A DNA stretch of 64,000 nt from Devosia sp. Root635 (GTDB lineage Bacteria > Pseudomonadota > Alphaproteobacteria > Rhizobiales > Devosiaceae): contig NZ_LMGZ01000018.1 in NCBI RefSeq assembly GCF_001427605.1, forward strand, positions 248,001 through 312,000, read 5' to 3'. The notes beneath the pieces are model-generated. The model saw only the letters and a program-made list of their open reading frames with translations. It was not told the DNA's origin and did no database searches. The position numbers and the translations under genes are program-made. Of this stretch, positions 55,135 to 64,000 are shown one piece after another. Position 1 is the stretch's first letter; every line of letters starts with the position of its first letter.

Positions 55135-55722
55135 CTACAGCCAGCCGGCCAGAATGCCGATGCCGCCGAGGGCGAACAGGCCGCCTGCGAGCTGCGCGGC
55201 TGTCTTGCCGAAGCGACCGACGATCCGTGCCATGCCCGATGCCGCGAAGATGCCGGAGAGGTGGAGCAGGGCGGTGGCGGCAACGAAACCCAACGCATAG
55301 GTCAATCCTGCGGCGGTTTCGGGCATTTCGGCGCCATGGGCATGGCCGTGGAACACGGCGAAGACACCCACAAGGGCCATGGCCAGCGCCACCGGCATTG
55401 GGCGGCCGAGGGCGGCAGCGGCGCCGATGACGACGCTCGAAAGGGCAATGCCGAGTTCAACGAAGGGCAGGCCGAGTTGGGCGATGTCCAGCGCGAAACC
55501 GGCCACCATCATGCCGACGAAGCTGAGCGGCACCAGCCACAGGGCCCGCCCGCCCAGCACGACGGCGAAGACGCCCACGGCGACCATGGCCAGGATGTGG
55601 TCGATGCCGCCGATGGGATGCTCGAAACCGTGCAGGAATCCGGCCGTATCGCCGATGCCGGTATGGGCGAAGGCGATGGTTGGGGAAAGGGCCAGAATGG
55701 CCAGGGCCAGCAAAAGACGCAT
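55135..55722 (-). CDS. HupE/UreJ-family membrane protein (nickel/cobalt transporter-like)
   Basis: The product is 195 residues with a signal-like first segment and about six spans. HTGIGDTAGFLHGFEHPIGG, followed by DHILAMVAVG, holds the His-rich metal motif of the family, and FAVFHGHAHGAEMP is the second His motif. I prefer the second Met at 55722, since GGAAGG is six bases upstream of it and abuts the first. HupE proteins are thought to import nickel; no hydrogenase or urease gene is near, so a cobalt or general role is possible. Confidence 0.87.
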   Translation of the reverse strand: MRLLLALAILALSPTIAFAHTGIGDTAGFLHGFEHPIGGIDHILAMVAVGVFAVVLGGRALWLVPLSFVGMMVAGFALDIAQLGLPFVELGIALSSVVIGAAAALGRPMPVALAMALVGVFAVFHGHAHGAEMPETAAGLTYALGFVAATALLHLSGIFAASGMARIVGRFGKTAAQLAGGLFALGGIGILAGWL

Positions 55723-55874
55723 CGTCATCCTTCCGGGGTGCCTCGCCCCTGAGTGATCGTGTGGCGCCCGCCGAAACTTCCGTAAACTCGCAAGGTATTT
55801 ATGGGCCGAGCCGCGGGCCGTTGTAAATGGTGATCCTATCGGTACTCGCGTGCGTTAGAGGGGTACTCCACTCT

Positions 55875-55933
55875 CGCGCAGGCGGGAATCCACTCTGGAG
55901 ATGGTTGGGCAAGAATGGATTCCCGCCTGCGCG
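55875..55933. repeat. 18-bp perfect inverted repeat of the GCAGGCGGGAAT type
   Basis: CGCGCAGGCGGGAATCCA at 55875-55892 is exactly complementary to 55916-55933, with 23 bases between. Words such as ATTCCCGCCTGCGCGGGAAT are widespread in proteobacterial intergenic palindromes. Here it lies in the divergent gap between the hupE-like and MAPEG genes. Confidence 0.75.
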
Positions 55934-55935
55934 GG

Positions 55936-56000
55936 AATGAGGTTGCGGGTGTTGGAATGACGTTGCGGGTGTTGGATTGACGTGGCGGGTGTTGGATTGA
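55936..56000. repeat. 20-bp tandem repeat, about 3.2 copies
   Basis: Units at 55936-55955, 55956-55975 and 55976-55995 share the core GCGGGTGTTGG with one or two substitutions each; a partial copy (ATTGA) follows. The array starts two bases after the inverted repeat and ends 20 bases before the MAPEG start codon. It looks like a slippage-prone array derived from the edge of the palindrome. Confidence 0.75.
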
Positions 56001-56019
56001 TGGACAAAGGAATTTCATT

Positions 56020-56412
56020 GTGTTGCTGATCATTTTTCTCGTTCTCCTGCTGTTGCTGGTGCAGGTGGCGCTACCGGGCCGCTACCTTACCGCCCAGGTG
56101 GGGAGCGCCGGCCAGATGGGGCCGCGCGACGACCTGCCCAAGCCCAGCCGCGACCTGGCGCGGTCGCGCCGGGCGCTGGGCAACCTGCAGGAGACGCTGC
56201 CTATCTTCCTTGTGCTGGCGGTGCTCTCCATCGTGCTGGGCGAGCAGGGCTGGCTATCGCTGGCGGGCGGGGCGATCTATTTCGTGGCGCGCATGCTGCA
56301 TGCCTATTGTTACATGAAGGGCCTGGTGCCGTGGCGCTCGCTGAGCTTCCTCGCCAGCCTGCTCGGCAATCTTTTGCTGGCGATTCCGCTGCTGCCCCAT
56401 CTCTGGGGCTAG
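56020..56412 (+). CDS. MAPEG-family membrane protein
   Basis: The product is 130 residues with four hydrophobic spans. RRALGNLQETLPIFLVLAVL in the second segment is the hallmark of the MAPEG family (eicosanoid and glutathione metabolism proteins; in bacteria mostly unknown function), and ARMLHAYCYMKGL is also typical. The start is a GTG with AAGGA nine bases upstream, just after a tandem repeat. It is followed by tRNA-Trp. Confidence 0.87.
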   Translation: MLLIIFLVLLLLLVQVALPGRYLTAQVGSAGQMGPRDDLPKPSRDLARSRRALGNLQETLPIFLVLAVLSIVLGEQGWLSLAGGAIYFVARMLHAYCYMKGLVPWRSLSFLASLLGNLLLAIPLLPHLWG

Positions 56413-56468
56413 TATGCCAAAGGGTCTTGCGAAACGCGCCTATTGCCATTAGACACACCCTCGCCTGA

Positions 56469-56544
56469 AGGGGTTTAGCTCAGTTGGTAGAGCATCGGTC
56501 TCCAAAACCGAGGGTCGTGGGTTCGAGTCCCCCAGCCCCTGCCA
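56469..56544 (+). tRNA. tRNA-Trp (anticodon CCA)
   Basis: A 76-base cloverleaf with encoded CCA. AGGGGTT pairs with AGCCCCT in the acceptor. The anticodon stem CGGT/ACCG region encloses CTCCAAA, giving anticodon CCA. The T-loop is GGTTCGAGTCC. In many alphaproteobacteria this gene lies just before secE-nusG; here two other genes intervene. Confidence 0.96.
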
Positions 56545-56587
56545 GGCACAATCATTGACATTGCCGGTTCTATCGTCGGTGGGGCCC

Positions 56588-57442
56588 TCAGCCCAGTGCC
56601 GCCCGGATATCGTCCGCCGGCGCGTAGCCGAGCCAGCGGCGGGCTTCGTCGAGGTTCCATGCCGTGCCGGCATTGTTGCTGACGCCGCTGACCACGATGG
56701 CGCGGGCCGGCCAGGGGTCGGACGGCGCGGTGAGGGCCTTTTCCACGACCTGCAGGAAATCGCGGTTGGACAGCCACATGCCGCGATACCAGGTGGTGGC
56801 GCGGGCCAGTTCGGCCGCGTCAGCCTCCGCGGGGCCGATGCGGCGGCCGCCACCATGCGGGTTGACGGTTTCCGGCCGGTTTTCGCCCGGCTGTACCCAG
56901 CCGATGCGGATGTTGACGCCGGTCAGGAGCGCATTGGCGGAACGGGCCATGACGGCACGTTCGCTCAGCAGCTTGGAACTGCCATAGGCGGTGGGGCGAT
57001 GGAAGGCCTCGCCGTCGAAGTAGCGGGTGCCGGGGCTGGGTGGCGTTGTGGCGCGCAGGGTTTCGCCTGGCGGCAGGGGGCTGTCCTTGTAGCCGCCCAT
57101 GACGTGGTTGGAGGAGGCGAAGACGAAGCGGCAGGGGGCGTGGCCGACATGCTGGAGCAGGTTGAAGGTCATGTCGACGCTTTGCGCCGCCTCCTGCCAG
57201 CCGGAATCGGGCTGGGCGTTCTGCGCGGCGAAATGGACAACTGCATCGGCGGCTTCCACCGGCTCGATCCAGAGCCGGTCATGCGGATCGCGCAGGTCGC
57301 CGGCCACGGCGCGGAACTTGCCCTCGTCGGCCATGGGCTTGGGGTCGATGCCCGTTATGGCGGAGCACCAGGCCGCGGCCTGCAGATGGCGGGTCAGCTT
57401 GCCACCGAGGTTGCCCCCGGCTCCGGTGATGACGATTTTCAT
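56588..57442 (-). CDS. NAD-dependent epimerase/dehydratase, probable uronate dehydrogenase
   Basis: The product is 284 residues. The Rossmann motif is GAGGNLGG (7-14). VFASSNHVMGGYK (about 107-119) with the catalytic Ser and the later Tyr-x3-Lys (YGSSK, about 152-156) match the group that includes uronate dehydrogenases, which oxidise hexuronates to aldaric acid lactones. A sugar epimerase is the main alternative. Nearness to the uxuA-TRAP genes supports a uronate substrate, but it would represent the oxidative rather than the isomerase route. Confidence 0.65.
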   Translation of the reverse strand: MKIVITGAGGNLGGKLTRHLQAAAWCSAITGIDPKPMADEGKFRAVAGDLRDPHDRLWIEPVEAADAVVHFAAQNAQPDSGWQEAAQSVDMTFNLLQHVGHAPCRFVFASSNHVMGGYKDSPLPPGETLRATTPPSPGTRYFDGEAFHRPTAYGSSKLLSERAVMARSANALLTGVNIRIGWVQPGENRPETVNPHGGGRRIGPAEADAAELARATTWYRGMWLSNRDFLQVVEKALTAPSDPWPARAIVVSGVSNNAGTAWNLDEARRWLGYAPADDIRAALG

Positions 57443-57492
57443 TTGGCTCTCCTCGGGGAGGAGGCTAGCAAACAGCGCGCGCGGCGAACAGG

Positions 57493-57774
57493 CTACTCGG
57501 CGGCGACCGGCAGCTTGTCGGTGTGGCGGGCCTTGAGGCGGTTGACCTGGTGGGCGGCGTGGGTGAGCAGGGCCGTGCGGACTTCGCTGGTGGAAACGCT
57601 GCCGACATCGGCCTTGACCTTGAGGTCGAGGGGATAGCGCGAGACGTTGCCCATGAAGCGCTCTTCGATCAGCACGCGCACGACGCCGGTGACGCGCCCG
57701 GAAATGGTCTGGTGCGGGCCGAAATAGCGGACTTCGCAGCCCTTGACCTCGAAACTTGAACTATCAGAAGACAT
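57493..57774 (-). CDS. Small conserved-looking protein of unknown function
   Basis: The product is 93 residues, polar, with a central beta-rich stretch (VRYFGPHQTISGRVTGVVRV) and a helical basic C-terminus (THAAHQVNRLKARHTDK). No signal peptide or membrane span is visible. Codon use fits the neighbours, and it starts with a run of Ser and Asp residues. I do not recognise a family. It is divergent from secE. Confidence 0.55.
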   Translation of the reverse strand: MSSDSSSFEVKGCEVRYFGPHQTISGRVTGVVRVLIEERFMGNVSRYPLDLKVKADVGSVSTSEVRTALLTHAAHQVNRLKARHTDKLPVAAE

Positions 57775-57927
57775 GCCACAGCCTCCCTCAGCCGCTTTCT
57801 CGTCACAATTGGATCAAATGCCATTGCGAGCGGGTGCGCAAGCCGGATTCAGGGGCTTCTTCACTAATCGTTAATAAATGTGATCGGGCGACGAGTCGCC
57901 GGCCCCGATCATTGTTGGCGGGGCCTG

Positions 57928-57956
57928 TTGCAATTGGGGCCAAGTTTCTCTAGATA
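57928..57956 (+). promoter_or_regulatory. Probable promoter of secE-nusG
   Basis: TTGCAA (57928-57933) and TAGATA (57951-57956) are 17 bases apart, 74 bases upstream of secE. A structured segment with GATCGGG/CCCGATC arms (57882-57910) lies upstream. This is the best pair of boxes in the 255-base gap between the hypothetical gene and secE. Confidence 0.5.
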
Positions 57957-58029
57957 GCCACATTCCAGCCGTGCGGGATTCCTGCGCGGCCTTTGGTTTT
58001 GCACCAAAAACCCAAGAGTAGATTCGCCT

Positions 58030-58227
58030 ATGGCCCGCCCGAACCCGATCCAGTTCCTGCAGCAAGTCCGGCAGGAAACCGCCAAGGTCACCTGGCCGGG
58101 CCGCAACGAAGTCCTGATCTCGACGGTCATGGTCCTCGTGCTGGTTATCCTGGCGAGCCTGTTCTTCCTGCTGGCCGACCAGGTCATTTCCTGGGCTGTC
58201 GGGCTGATGCTTTCGATCCGCGCCTAA
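58030..58227 (+). CDS. secE: Preprotein translocase subunit SecE
   Basis: The product is 65 residues, the short alphaproteobacterial form with a single span (about 33-57) instead of three. QFLQQVRQETAKVTWPGRNE is the conserved amphipathic helix and turn that contacts SecY. It is the essential clamp of the SecYEG channel in the inner membrane. nusG follows after 40 bases, as in most bacteria. Confidence 0.97.
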   Translation: MARPNPIQFLQQVRQETAKVTWPGRNEVLISTVMVLVLVILASLFFLLADQVISWAVGLMLSIRA

Positions 58228-58267
58228 GCGGGTAACGAACACTATATTCTAGGAGCGGCGACGCTTT

Positions 58268-58798
58268 ATGGCCAAGCGCTGGTACATCGTTCAGGCTTAC
58301 AGCAACTTCGAGCGCAAGGTGGCGGAGGATATCCGCCAGAAGGTTGCGCAGAAGAAGCTCGAGCACCTGTTTGAGGACGTGATCGTGCCGACCGAGAAGG
58401 TCGTGGAGATCCGTCGCGGCCGCAAGGTCGACGCCGAACGCAAATTCTTCCCGGGCTATGTGCTGGTGAAGATGGACATGACCGACGAGGCGTTCCATCT
58501 GATCAAGAACACGCCCAAGGTCACCGGTTTCCTCGGCTCGGACAACAAGCCGATGCCGATTTCCGAAAAGGAAGCCCAGGCCATCCTGCAGCAGGTGCAG
58601 GAAGGCGTGGAGCATCCCAAGCCTTCCGTCTCGTTCGAAGTGGGCGAGAATGTGCGTGTGTCGGACGGTCCCTTCGCCAGCTTCAACGGCGTGGTGGAAG
58701 AGGTCGACGAGGAACGCGCCCGCCTCAAGGTGGAAGTTTCGATTTTCGGGCGGCCGACTCCGGTCGAGCTCGAATACGGTCAGGTCGAAAAGGTCTGA
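58268..58798 (+). CDS. nusG: Transcription termination/antitermination factor NusG
   Basis: The product is 176 residues. The NGN domain starts with RWYIVQAYSNFERKV (4-18), and FFPGYVLVKMDMTDEA is its RNA-polymerase-binding part. The C-terminal KOW domain (about 124-176) is GENVRVSDGPFASFNGVVEE. NusG couples RNA polymerase to ribosomes or Rho. Spacing to secE and to the ribosomal protein genes is the standard order. Confidence 0.98.
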   Translation: MAKRWYIVQAYSNFERKVAEDIRQKVAQKKLEHLFEDVIVPTEKVVEIRRGRKVDAERKFFPGYVLVKMDMTDEAFHLIKNTPKVTGFLGSDNKPMPISEKEAQAILQQVQEGVEHPKPSVSFEVGENVRVSDGPFASFNGVVEEVDEERARLKVEVSIFGRPTPVELEYGQVEKV

Positions 58799-58937
58799 CC
58801 AAACATCCGGGGAACCGGGTGAAGGACTGTGGAAGAGGATGGCGCACTGCCAGCGCCAGCTACACCTCAGACCACGGTGTCTAGCCAGCTTTAACTAGCT
58901 GGCGCCTAACCGGCCGATTGTGGCCAAGGAGACAAAA
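58799..58937 (+). promoter_or_regulatory. rplK leader with mutually exclusive hairpins
   Basis: Segment 58896-58905 (TAGCTGGCGC) can pair perfectly over 10 bases with 58853-58862, or its part AGCTGGC (58897-58903) over 7 bases with GCCAGCT (58884-58890). The two pairings exclude each other. The L11 operon leader of other bacteria carries the binding site for autogenous repressor L1; this arrangement may serve that role. Confidence 0.5.
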
Positions 58938-59366
58938 TTGGCAAAGAAAATCGTTGGCTACGTAAAGCTGCAGGTGCCCGCGGGCTCCGCGACGCCGTCC
59001 CCGCCGATCGGGCCGGCTCTCGGCCAGCGCGGCCTGAACATCATGGAATTCTGCAAGGCCTTCAACGCCGCCACGCAGGAAATGGAAAAGGGTTCGCCCA
59101 TTCCGGTCGTGATCACCGCCTATGCCGACAAGAGCTTCACCTTCGAGATGAAGCAGCCGCCGGTCACCTACTTCATCAAGAAGGCCGTCAACCTCAAGTC
59201 GGGCAGCAAGCTGCCGGGCAAGGAGTCGGCCGGCACGATCACGGTTGCCCAGCTCCGTGACATCGCCGCCAAGAAGATGAAGGATCTCAACGCCGACAAT
59301 ATCGACGCTGCCGTGTCGATGATCGCCGGCTCTGCCCGTTCCATGGGCATTCAGGTCGAGGGCTGA
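58938..59366 (+). CDS. rplK: 50S ribosomal protein L11
   Basis: The product is 142 residues from the TTG at 58938, giving the standard [16 protein letters not shown] start and the usual L11 length. AAGGAGA ends five bases before this TTG. A GTG 18 bases upstream would add six residues and place that site inside the gene, so I reject it. The Pro-rich linker [17 protein letters not shown] (about 17-33) and the RNA-binding C-terminal domain are normal. L11 forms part of the GTPase-associated centre on 23S rRNA. rplA follows after four bases. Confidence 0.97.
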   Translation: MAKKIVGYVKLQVPAGSATPSPPIGPALGQRGLNIMEFCKAFNAATQEMEKGSPIPVVITAYADKSFTFEMKQPPVTYFIKKAVNLKSGSKLPGKESAGTITVAQLRDIAAKKMKDLNADNIDAAVSMIAGSARSMGIQVEG

Positions 59367-59370
59367 TCAG

Positions 59371-60063
59371 ATGGCACATATCGGTAAGAAGATCACCAAG
59401 GCCCGCGAGGGCATCGATCGCAACAAGCTGTACAAGCTCGACGAAGCCATCAAGATGGTGAAGTCGCGCGCCTCGGCCAAGTTCGACGAAACCATCGAAA
59501 TCGCCATCAATCTCGGCGTTGATCCCCGTCACGCCGACCAGATGGTCCGTGGCGTGGTGAACCTGCCCAACGGCACCGGCAAGACCGTGCGCGTGGCCGT
59601 GTTCGCCAAGGATGCCAAGGCAGACGAGGCTCGCAAGGCCGGCGCCGATATCGTTGGCGCCGAAGACCTGATGGAAGCCATCCAGGGCGGCAAGATCGAT
59701 TTCGATCGCTGCATCGCCACCCCGGACATGATGCCGCTGGTCGGTCGCCTCGGTAAGATCCTGGGCCCGCGCAACCTGATGCCGAACCCCAAGGTCGGCA
59801 CGGTTACCCCCGATGTCGCCGGCGCCGTCAAGGCTGCCAAGGGCGGCGCCGTGGAATATCGCGTCGAGAAGGCCGGTATCCTGCATGCCGGCGTCGGCAA
59901 GGTTTCCTTCTCGGAAGAAGCCCTGCTGCAGAACATCAAGGCGTTCACCGACGCCGTGCAGAAGTCCAAGCCCGCGGGCGCCAAGGGCACCTACGTCAAG
60001 AAGGTTGCCGTGTCGTCCACCATGGGCCCGGGCGTGCATGTGGAGCCGGCTTCGGCTCTGTAA
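59371..60063 (+). CDS. rplA: 50S ribosomal protein L1
   Basis: The product is 230 residues, normal length. [17 protein letters not shown] at the N-terminus and the signature [19 protein letters not shown] near 128-147 identify L1, which builds the ribosomal L1 stalk and, in bacteria studied, represses its own operon by binding the mRNA. It forms a pair with rplK. A 308-base gap with leader structures follows. Confidence 0.98.
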   Translation: MAHIGKKITKAREGIDRNKLYKLDEAIKMVKSRASAKFDETIEIAINLGVDPRHADQMVRGVVNLPNGTGKTVRVAVFAKDAKADEARKAGADIVGAEDLMEAIQGGKIDFDRCIATPDMMPLVGRLGKILGPRNLMPNPKVGTVTPDVAGAVKAAKGGAVEYRVEKAGILHAGVGKVSFSEEALLQNIKAFTDAVQKSKPAGAKGTYVKKVAVSSTMGPGVHVEPASAL

Positions 60064-60371
60064 AGAATTTCGGGCGGCCGCAAGCCGCCCGGATTGCCTC
60101 CCGCAAGGGCGGCACAAGTCCTGTCCGAGACTGCCGGTGCTGATCGATCTGGGTCAGCTTAATGTCCACCGACGCCAGCATAGATGGGGTGAAGACCGGG
60201 ATTTTCCTGTCCGGAAGGGCAGATAAGAGCGGTTCGAACCAGGCCAGTTGCCCTCGGGCAGCACGGTTGACAGGCATGTAACCGTTGCTCCTCTCCTTTC
60301 TCCGGAGGGTAGGGGGCAGCAATTGGCAATGGCCCGGCCGACTATCGCCGGGCTCAATGTGGAGACTAGCA
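60064..60371 (+). promoter_or_regulatory. rplJ (L10) leader region
   Basis: No gene is visible in these 308 bases. An 8-bp hairpin (60071-60078 with 60084-60091) directly after rplA lacks a T tract. Further structured segments, among them CTCCGGAG near 60299-60306, fit the long untranslated leader by which L10, with L7/L12, controls its own synthesis in many bacteria. A promoter for rplJL is likely inside the stretch, but I cannot place it. Confidence 0.55.
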
Positions 60372-60893
60372 GTGGAAAGAGCGGAAAAGCGTGAGCTTGT
60401 CGCATCGCTTCAGTCAGCCCTCTCGGGCGCTGGATCGATCGTCCTCGCGCAGAACACCGGTCTGACCGTGGCCAATCTGGAATCGCTTCGCCGTGAGGTG
60501 AAGGGTGCCGGTGGCTATGTGAAGATCGCGAAGAACCGTCTTGCCAAGCTTGCTCTGAAAGACACCGACCACGCCGACATTTCGGGCCTGTTCACCGGCC
60601 CGATCGTCATCGCTTATGCGGAAGACCCCATGACTGCGCCGAAGATTGCGGCGAAGTTTGCTGAAAAGAACGCGAAATACGTCGTTCTTGGTGGCGTGAT
60701 GGGCAAGACCGCTCTTGACGCGAATAACGTCAAGGCGCTGGCGACCATGCCGTCGCTCAACGAACTGCGCGCAACGCTCGCCGGGATGCTCAAGCAGCCC
60801 GCGACCCGTATCGCGTCGGTCATCGTGGCGCCGGCTGGTGGTATCGCGCGCGTGTTGGCCGCTCATGCGGAACAGAGCAACAAAGCAGCGTAA
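60372..60893 (+). CDS. rplJ: 50S ribosomal protein L10
   Basis: The product is 173 residues from a GTG at 60372 with GGAG seven bases upstream; a longer frame continues into the leader and is rejected. ERAEKRELVASLQSAL at the start, VKIAKNRLAKLAL and the C-terminal helix that binds L7/L12 dimers are as expected. L10 anchors the stalk on 23S rRNA. rplL follows after 71 bases, as usual. Confidence 0.96.
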   Translation: MERAEKRELVASLQSALSGAGSIVLAQNTGLTVANLESLRREVKGAGGYVKIAKNRLAKLALKDTDHADISGLFTGPIVIAYAEDPMTAPKIAAKFAEKNAKYVVLGGVMGKTALDANNVKALATMPSLNELRATLAGMLKQPATRIASVIVAPAGGIARVLAAHAEQSNKAA

Positions 60894-60964
60894 CCCCATG
60901 GTCCCGGTTCTTTATGGAATGTGGGACTGGTTTGAACTGAACACCTGAAAGAGAGATTTATCAA

Positions 60965-61339
60965 ATGGCCGATCTCGCCAAAATTGTTGACGACCTGTCT
61001 GCCCTGACCGTTCTGGAAGCCTCCGAACTGTCGAAGATGCTGGAAGAAAAGTGGGGCGTTTCCGCCGCCGCTCCGGTTGCCGTTGCCGCCGCTGGTGGCG
61101 CTGCCCCGGCCGCTGCCGCTGAAGAAAAGACCGAATTCGACGTGATCCTCGCCTCGTTCGGCGACAACAAGATCAACGTCATCAAGGAAGTCCGCGCCAT
61201 CACCGGCCTGGGTCTGGGCGAAGCCAAGGCTCTGGTCGAGGCCGCTCCGAAGGCCGTCAAGGAAGGTGTCAACAAGGCTGAAGCCGAAGACATCAAGAAG
61301 AAGCTGGAAGACGCCGGCGCCAAGGTCGAATTCAAGTAA
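60965..61339 (+). CDS. rplL: 50S ribosomal protein L7/L12
   Basis: The product is 124 residues. The N-terminal dimerisation helices ([20 protein letters not shown]), the Ala-rich hinge (about 38-55) and the C-terminal factor-binding domain ([20 protein letters not shown]) are all present. It recruits translation factors to the ribosome stalk. It is followed by an attenuator-like hairpin before rpoB. Confidence 0.98.
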   Translation: MADLAKIVDDLSALTVLEASELSKMLEEKWGVSAAAPVAVAAAGGAAPAAAAEEKTEFDVILASFGDNKINVIKEVRAITGLGLGEAKALVEAAPKAVKEGVNKAEAEDIKKKLEDAGAKVEFK

Positions 61340-61361
61340 TTTCGACTTTTGCCTTGAAATC

Positions 61362-61402
61362 TGCGAAATGGCGCTCTATGTGCCATTTCGCATTCTCGTT
61401 TT
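61362..61402 (+). terminator. Terminator-like attenuator between rplL and rpoB
   Basis: A perfect 11-bp stem (61362-61372 with 61382-61392) and 9-base loop lead into TTCTCGTTTT. It lies 22 bases after rplL. In Escherichia coli a partial terminator at the same place lowers rpoBC transcription compared with ribosomal protein genes. The remaining gap to rpoB (61403-61689) holds no gene; a separate rpoB promoter may be present but is not clear. Confidence 0.7.
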
Positions 61403-61689
61403 CACGGGATGATTCGCCGGACCGATTGGATGGGTCCCTGGCGCCAATTTGCGGAATATATGACGATTTCGATGTCTGAGGCACGCTGACGTCCACGTTG
61501 CCCTATGGTTCTTCGACCATGGGGTGTTTGGCGTTTTCTGCCGTCCTTCCCTTGGCTTGGGAAGATTTACAGGCGTCGCTGAGCCCGAAACAACTGCCTA
61601 TCAAGGGCATATATCCCGAGACCCGACGGCTGATAGTCGGATCTTTGGATATCTGCCTCCGAGACAAATCGCTAGATAGAGGAGCCCTC

Positions 61690-64000
<2,311 letters not shown>

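Noticed and set aside
55936-56000. CRISPR array
   Set aside because: Units are 20-base repeats with no spacers between them and no cas genes nearby.

Overview
The window is GC-rich DNA from an alphaproteobacterium. The closing order secE, nusG, rplK, rplA, rplJ, rplL, rpoB, the tRNA set, the fused cysNC gene, the XylFHG, TRAP and LplB-type sugar transporters and the alphaproteobacterial phage-spike family all point to Hyphomicrobiales. A Devosia-like genus is my best guess, but it is an inference without a database check.

Region 1 (about 0.3-20 kb) is a Wzx/Wzy-type capsule or exopolysaccharide locus. A + strand operon with one-base or four-base stop/start overlaps holds gmd, fcl, an SDR, two glycosyltransferases, a pyruvyl transferase and a flippase. 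A polymerase follows. On the - strand lie an O-acyltransferase, two small genes resembling the head-spike genes of gene transfer agents (spike base and fibre), a secreted proline-rich protein, a Wzc-type BY-kinase, a metallophosphatase, an O-antigen-ligase-like protein and a membrane protein. The polysaccharide is probably built on GDP-fucose, with pyruvyl and acyl decorations; manC at 23.4-24.8 kb would supply GDP-mannose. A low-GC block runs through the polymerase, the acyltransferase and the 3' end of the spike-fibre gene.

Region 2 (20-36 kb) is mixed: tRNA-Thr, the sulfate activation genes cysD and cysNC, manC, a ROK regulator divergent from the xylose transporter xylFHG, a DUF1345 protein, glutathione-dependent formaldehyde dehydrogenase, a RES/Xre toxin-antitoxin pair with a clear promoter and operator-like repeats, a cupin, a small ATPase, a YaiI protein, a deacetylase lipoprotein and rlmB.

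Region 3 (36.3-47.9 kb) is a catabolic locus: LacI regulator, two permeases, binding protein, two ADP-ribosylglycohydrolase-family proteins (one with a large extra C-terminal region), ABC ATPase, CaiB-type CoA transferase and CitE-type lyase. Its intergenic gaps carry a family of palindromic repeats. The combination is unusual and its substrate is unknown to me.

Region 4 (48-57.8 kb) holds a likely phage remnant (acyltransferase plus a lysozyme gene cut off at the 3' end of tRNA-Tyr), tRNA-Tyr and tRNA-Gly, a hexuronate set (uxuA, a three-gene TRAP transporter, a divergent GntR regulator), hupE-like and MAPEG genes, tRNA-Trp and a uronate-dehydrogenase-like SDR.

Region 5 (57.8-64 kb) is the conserved secE-nusG / ribosomal protein / rpoB cluster with leader structures; rpoB runs off the right edge. 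I found no CRISPR array, transposase, rRNA or replication origin.
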